Shown in pieces: positions 60,914 through 64,000 of a DNA stretch of 64,000 bases. The stretch is taken from the NCBI RefSeq assembly GCF_022602565.1, contig NZ_JALBCV010000016.1:16875-80874 (forward strand). The letters run 5' to 3'. A model generated the notes under the pieces. It saw only the letters and a list, made by a program, of their open reading frames with translations, was not told the origin of the DNA and searched no databases. Source of the stretch: Rosenbergiella metrosideri. GTDB taxonomy: Bacteria; Pseudomonadota; Gammaproteobacteria; Enterobacterales; Enterobacteriaceae. Every line of letters begins with the position of its first letter. Position 1 is the first letter of the stretch. The translations under genes were made by a program, and so were the position numbers.

Positions 60914-61042
60914 ATGTTTCGAGCTCAGTCATCTGACGACTATTCAGAGAGTAAAGTTAGGGCATTGCGGATCATCCCAAGTCATTTCGATTTCGCGTAT
61001 TACTGGACCGATAAAAAGGCTCAACGCTTTATAGCCGAATAA
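60914..61042 (+). CDS. Possible 42-aa phage-like small protein
   Basis: ATG 60914 directly follows the stop of the previous frame (TAAATG) and opens 42 codons (MFRAQSSDDYSESKVRAL...). It is coupled to the broken ORF before it and may be part of the same relic. No family is recognised. Confidence 0.25.
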   Translation: MFRAQSSDDYSESKVRALRIIPSHFDFAYYWTDKKAQRFIAE

Positions 61043-61118
61043 TAATTTATTCTTCCGTTCCCCGTTATTTGCAGAGACTCATACCGTTATCTGAAGCCAA
61101 AAAACAGAAACGACATGA

Positions 61119-61283
61119 AGCGAAAGCGTACTCGAGGGTTTCCGGGGACAAGTATTCAATTTTAACCAACCCAAGCCGCTCTTGAGCTTTATGTTCAACG
61201 CTATCTCTATCAAAAAGCGGTCAGAAAAGGCTACTCAGCCTCAAAATGAAGCCAAACCAGACGTTAAGCAGTCTGATGCATAA
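61119..61283 (+). pseudogene. C-terminal gene fragment, phage-like patch
   Basis: After a TGA the frame is open for 54 codons (EGFRGQVFNFNQPKPLLSFMFNA, hydrophilic end with KPDVKQSDA) and stops at TAA 61281. No start is visible. It probably belongs to the same decayed element as the two small ORFs upstream. Confidence 0.25.
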
Positions 61284-61300
61284 CCATTCACCCACTCAAA

Positions 61301-61420
61301 ATTCATCTAAGCGATTTTAAGGCGTTTTTAGGGGGGAGGACGTAAGATTTTTATGGATCACGTCCCAGAATCGCTCTGAGGGCGTTTAAGCAGTGCACGT
61401 AAGACCGCCTTATGTTAAAT
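61301..61420 (+). repeat. Direct repeat R1 left of the effector-immunity pair
   Basis: The core 61373-61420 matches 62527-62574 at 42 of 48 positions. A shared 10-mer attcatctaa lies upstream in both copies (61301 and 62476). The copies enclose the Tlde1-like effector and its putative immunity gene. Confidence 0.65.
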
Positions 61421-61526
61421 CATTAGTTAATTAATGGAGAGTTCTGTTTCAGTGGGTATACTTTTATCCTGACGAATTCAAGGGTGTAGACCTTAGCCTC
61501 TAAGGTTCGGGTCTAGAGTTAACTTC

Positions 61527-61787
61527 TTATTTTTTTAAAAAGAATTTTATTAGGTTATAAAAAATTATTGCGTAGATACTAATAACAGTTAGTAAAGATG
61601 TGAATGTTATTGGATCTGAACCTTCTTCATAAGTGTTGCTCTGGTAGTTACTTAATATCTGGTAAGAATGATCTACAAGCCAACTCGTTATTGAATAAAG
61701 TGGCATTCCATAACTGGAAATAATAAATGCTAAGATAAAACAGAGTGCGAAAACTGTTGTTTTTTTAACTAATTTTGCATTTATCAA
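61527..61787 (-). CDS. Putative immunity membrane protein for the Tlde1-like effector
   Basis: The product has 86 aa if TTG 61787 is the start (AAGGGA nine bases upstream); a TTG at 61811 or GTG at 61793 are alternatives. Two hydrophobic helices (TTVFALCFILAFIISSYG and the C-terminal LLTVISIYAIIFYNLIKFF) flank a periplasmic-size loop. It overlaps the effector gene end by about 20 bp. Role as immunity protein is inferred from this position; no family motif is recognised. Confidence 0.5.
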   Translation of the reverse strand: MINAKLVKKTTVFALCFILAFIISSYGMPLYSITSWLVDHSYQILSNYQSNTYEEGSDPITFTSLLTVISIYAIIFYNLIKFFLKK

Positions 61788-62303
61788 AATCACTTTTCCC
61801 TTGAACGTCAACGTATCCGTATGCCATGAGATCCGAATTTGAGTTTGGAACTCGAACTTTTTTACGATGGATGAGGTTCTTTCTAACTTTATAAAAATCG
61901 TTTCTTTTTAAGAATGTAATGCAGCCTTCACTTAGTCCAGAACCATCAGGTCGTAGTAGGTGAAGACGAAATCCACCACGTGAAACACCATTGATAAACA
62001 CGTTATCACTCATAGTGCTTGAATTAAAAAGAGCGAACCACTCTGAATGATTAGAACCATTCAATAGATCGATAGCCCAACCTCTAATTTTGTTCGCCAG
62101 ACTACCTTCTGGACGATCAACTATCCAATATCTTCCTACTGGAATGTCGCTGTTTGGAAGGTATGTACAGTTCGGATTATTTGTGTAGGGTTTCTGTCCA
62201 GAAAAAACAGTGAAGGTTCCAACTCCATAAACGTGTAATTTAGCTTCACCACCGCCTTTCGTCAGATTGTCAGATCGTCATAGCTCATTCTCATAATTTG
62301 CAT
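61765..62303 (-). pseudogene. T6SS Tlde1-like (DUF2778) L,D-transpeptidase effector, frameshifted by an 8-bp duplication
   Basis: ATG 62303 has AAGGA upstream. After about 11 codons an 8-bp tandem duplication (62260-62267 and 62268-62275) shifts the frame. With one copy removed the reading is continuous: LTKGGGEAKLHVYGVGTFTVF, then GWAIDLLNGSNHSEWFALFN, the catalytic-type His in RGGFRLH and Cys in GLSEGCITF, 176 aa in all. This is the DUF2778/Tlde1 pattern, a periplasmic peptidoglycan-targeting toxin. Only the part from about 62288 left of the duplication is out of phase. Confidence 0.7.
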
Positions 62304-62475
62304 CTGTTATATCCTTCCTTTTGAATATGAAATTTTAATGATGATATCAGGTGAAGGTTAGATATTATTTGATCTGGATTTATACATAGGTGATACAAAA
62401 AATTACTTCTGAATGCTTTATGTTCTGGAAAAAGAGATGAGTTTGCTATGCAGCTAACTAGATCTATTGGTCAGT

Positions 62476-62574
62476 ATTCATCTAATCGCTTTTAGTGGGG
62501 AAGTTCATTTATTACCCCCCAAAATGGCTCTGAGGGAGTTTGAGCAGTGCACGTAAGATGGGCTAATGTTAAAT
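62476..62574 (+). repeat. Direct repeat R2 right of the effector-immunity pair
   Basis: This is the partner of R1 (core 62527-62574). It lies between the effector start and the LysE-family gene. The rest of the 296-bp gap 62304-62599 is AT-rich and shows no gene. Confidence 0.65.
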
Positions 62575-62599
62575 GAAATCGATTCAGGGAGTAGAGCTA

Positions 62600-63202
62600 T
62601 CAACGGATTGAAGTGTGTAAAGAAAAGGCAATAAGTAGAATCCCGCCGGCAATATTGACGTATTTTTTTAGTATCGAGGGATTTGCTTTTTTTACTGAAA
62701 ACACCAATGCTCTACTGACTGCTAAAAGCCAGACACTCATGACCACTATATGTACGGATGCCAGTATCAGATAGTTGCTAATTCCCCCCTGTTTTCCTGT
62801 GAACTGTGAAACAACTGTCAGGTAAAAAAATATGGCTTTGGGGTTTAAGACGTTTGCGAGCCACGCTTCTCTTAGCGTTACCGAATGTTTTGTCTCAGCA
62901 ATAGTTACAGAATTTGCCCTTATACCGCTGCGGATGAGCACTGTTCCTAGCCAGAGAAGGTAGGCGGTTCCTGAAATTTTCAAGATGGCAAATATTGTCG
63001 GAGAAGAAATGATTACTGCTGTTATACCAAGCCCTATGAGGACCGCATGGGTGTATATCCCCAAAGCTGTCCCGGCAAGGGTTCTGAGTAGTCCTTTGTG
63101 ACCGCCAGAAAGAGCACTGCTCATGACAAGAGTAAAGCTTGCCCCTGGTGAAAGCGCTATAGGAAGAAGCGCAGGCATAAAGCCAAGGAGGTTTATATCC
63201 AT
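62600..63202 (-). CDS. LysE/RhtB-family amino-acid exporter
   Basis: The 200-aa inner-membrane protein has about six helices. The N-terminal family motif FMPALLPIALSPGASFTLVMSSAL and the central WLANVLNPKAIFFYLTVVSQF are those of LysE/RhtB exporters of amino acids or homoserine lactones. ATG 63202 has AAGGAGG upstream. It may have been under the neighbouring LysR-type gene, which is now broken. Confidence 0.9.
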   Translation of the reverse strand: MDINLLGFMPALLPIALSPGASFTLVMSSALSGGHKGLLRTLAGTALGIYTHAVLIGLGITAVIISSPTIFAILKISGTAYLLWLGTVLIRSGIRANSVTIAETKHSVTLREAWLANVLNPKAIFFYLTVVSQFTGKQGGISNYLILASVHIVVMSVWLLAVSRALVFSVKKANPSILKKYVNIAGGILLIAFSLHTSIR

Positions 63203-63296
63203 AGTTTTCTGATAGTAAGTGACGCTTCGCTATATTTGCCAGCGGAAGCGCTTCGTAATAGATGTCAATTTGGATTAATCGACAAAAACTCACAGC

Positions 63297-63641
63297 TCAT
63301 AGGCTAGCATATTCAAGAATATCCTCTCCCATTAAAGTGCAGTCTATTGAAGAGTAGTAGGTTAGCCTTATTCTATACTTACCCTTATAAATATACCCCC
63401 ATGTTTCAAGAACATCGAATTCTTGAGCGCGATTCTGAGGATTTTTTATCTTAGGTAGTGGTTTTATATTGTCATCAATCTCCATTCTATCATCATGATT
63501 TCTATAAAATGAAAGAAGCTTTTTAGCGTCGCTCACTACATTTTTTTTACATTCCATTGAGGACGTTTTTTCAGCAGAAAATGCGGTTGGTGTACAGAGT
63601 GTTGCATAAGATATTACTATTAGTCCTATTATGTACTTCAT
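63297..63641 (-). CDS. Exported protein of unknown function
   Basis: The 114-aa product starts at ATG 63641 (GGGGA seven bases upstream; an ATG two codons earlier is possible). It has a signal peptide (KYIIGLIVISYATLCTPTAFSA) and a mature part of ~90 aa with two cysteines (MECKK and SSIDCTLMG) that may form a disulfide. No family is recognised. It is AT-rich, like the accessory genes nearby. Confidence 0.6.
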   Translation of the reverse strand: MKYIIGLIVISYATLCTPTAFSAEKTSSMECKKNVVSDAKKLLSFYRNHDDRMEIDDNIKPLPKIKNPQNRAQEFDVLETWGYIYKGKYRIRLTYYSSIDCTLMGEDILEYASL

Positions 63642-63720
63642 TGACATTTCCCCATTTTTTTAATTTTATCTAGAGCTAACTTTTTTGTGATAAGCCGTTA
63701 TATCCGCCATTCACCATCAT

Positions 63721-64000
63721 ATGTTACAGATTTTAAATCATCTTAAACGGCATAACGGATTAAAAAAGCGTTTTTTCCAGAACTCACGTGCTGTTGTTAA
63801 AGCACTATTTGGGTCGTTAATTACCGGCCAGATTCGCTTGGGTATTGGCGGCAGTATGGCCTGTACCCTGATGCCCAAGGTGATTGATTGCTTTCAACAA
63901 CGTTATCCGCGAGTGAATGTGCGTATCGTCGAGGGACAACTCTCTTCCATGCTACCGGCGTTACGCCAAGACATATCGGATTTCACTATCAATACCGTGA
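63721..64000 (+). pseudogene. AbgR-like LysR-type regulator lacking the HTH (runs off window)
   Basis: From 63721 the frame reads a short linker-like stretch (LKKRFFQNSRAVVKALFGSLITGQ). It continues as the start of a LysR effector domain (IRLGIGGSMACTLMPKVIDCF, then VRIVEGQLSSMLPALRQD), similar to AbgR/TdcA-type regulators. The ~60-residue winged helix that should precede it is absent, and the upstream DNA is unrelated and AT-rich. The first ATG has no ribosome site. A 5' truncation is the simplest reading. Confidence 0.65.

Overview
The window is a 64 kb piece of an enterobacterial chromosome. The order cysPTWAM – yfeY/yfeZ/ypeA – amiA – hemF, then yffB – dapE – ypfN – ypfH – tmcA – ypfJ – purC – bamC – dapA – gcvR – bcp – bepA – hda – uraA – upp – purMN – ppk – ppx, is that of E. 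coli K-12 around 52-56 min. Gene content absent from that part of K-12 (ampH and ansP inserted here, a tehB-like methyltransferase and mgtE after ppx, a dat-ddc pair, a siderophore locus) suggests another Enterobacterales lineage. An Erwiniaceae-type genome (Pantoea/Tatumella/Rosenbergiella) is my guess, not something proven by the sequence.

Layout. 1-39 kb is largely ordinary core: sulfate/thiosulfate import and cysteine synthesis, cell-wall amidase, haem synthesis, lysine/DAP synthesis (dapE, dapA), purine and pyrimidine genes with PurR boxes, outer-membrane assembly (bamC, bepA), replication control (hda with a CTG start), polyphosphate metabolism (ppk-ppx), Mg2+ transport, and diaminobutyrate metabolism to 1,3-diaminopropane (dat-ddc). 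One decayed accessory patch lies between bepA and hda (22.9-23.8 kb).

39.2-48.0 kb is a genomic island. It begins with a DUF3147-type gene broken by two in-frame TAG codons. Next come a decayed tyrosine recombinase, a decayed coiled-coil accessory gene and a 25-codon ORF overlapping the start of a large intact gene (1522 aa). That gene encodes an N-terminal PD-(D/E)xK/Cap4-like nuclease, a central STAND NTPase and a long helical C-terminus, the layout of Avs-type anti-phage proteins. A decayed GIY-YIG-like gene and a small lipoprotein follow. Imperfect direct repeats (39.9 and 47.9 kb) bracket the island. The STAND gene is the only large open reading frame left in it and is the strongest candidate for an undescribed defence system.

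48.4-55.5 kb is a Fur-boxed siderophore uptake locus: a TonB receptor divergent from ATPase, two permeases and a binding protein, with an RpiR-type regulator as last gene. 55.6-60.2 kb holds a sugar porter, a possible 33-aa protein, a Tat-exported cupin, an exported Rossmann-fold protein and an ATP/ADP-carrier-like transporter. 60.2-64 kb is accessory again: phage-like relics; a T6SS Tlde1-like (DUF2778) effector frameshifted by an 8-bp tandem duplication next to an intact putative immunity gene, both framed by direct repeats; a LysE-family exporter; an exported small protein; and an AbgR-like LysR regulator lacking its DNA-binding N-terminus.
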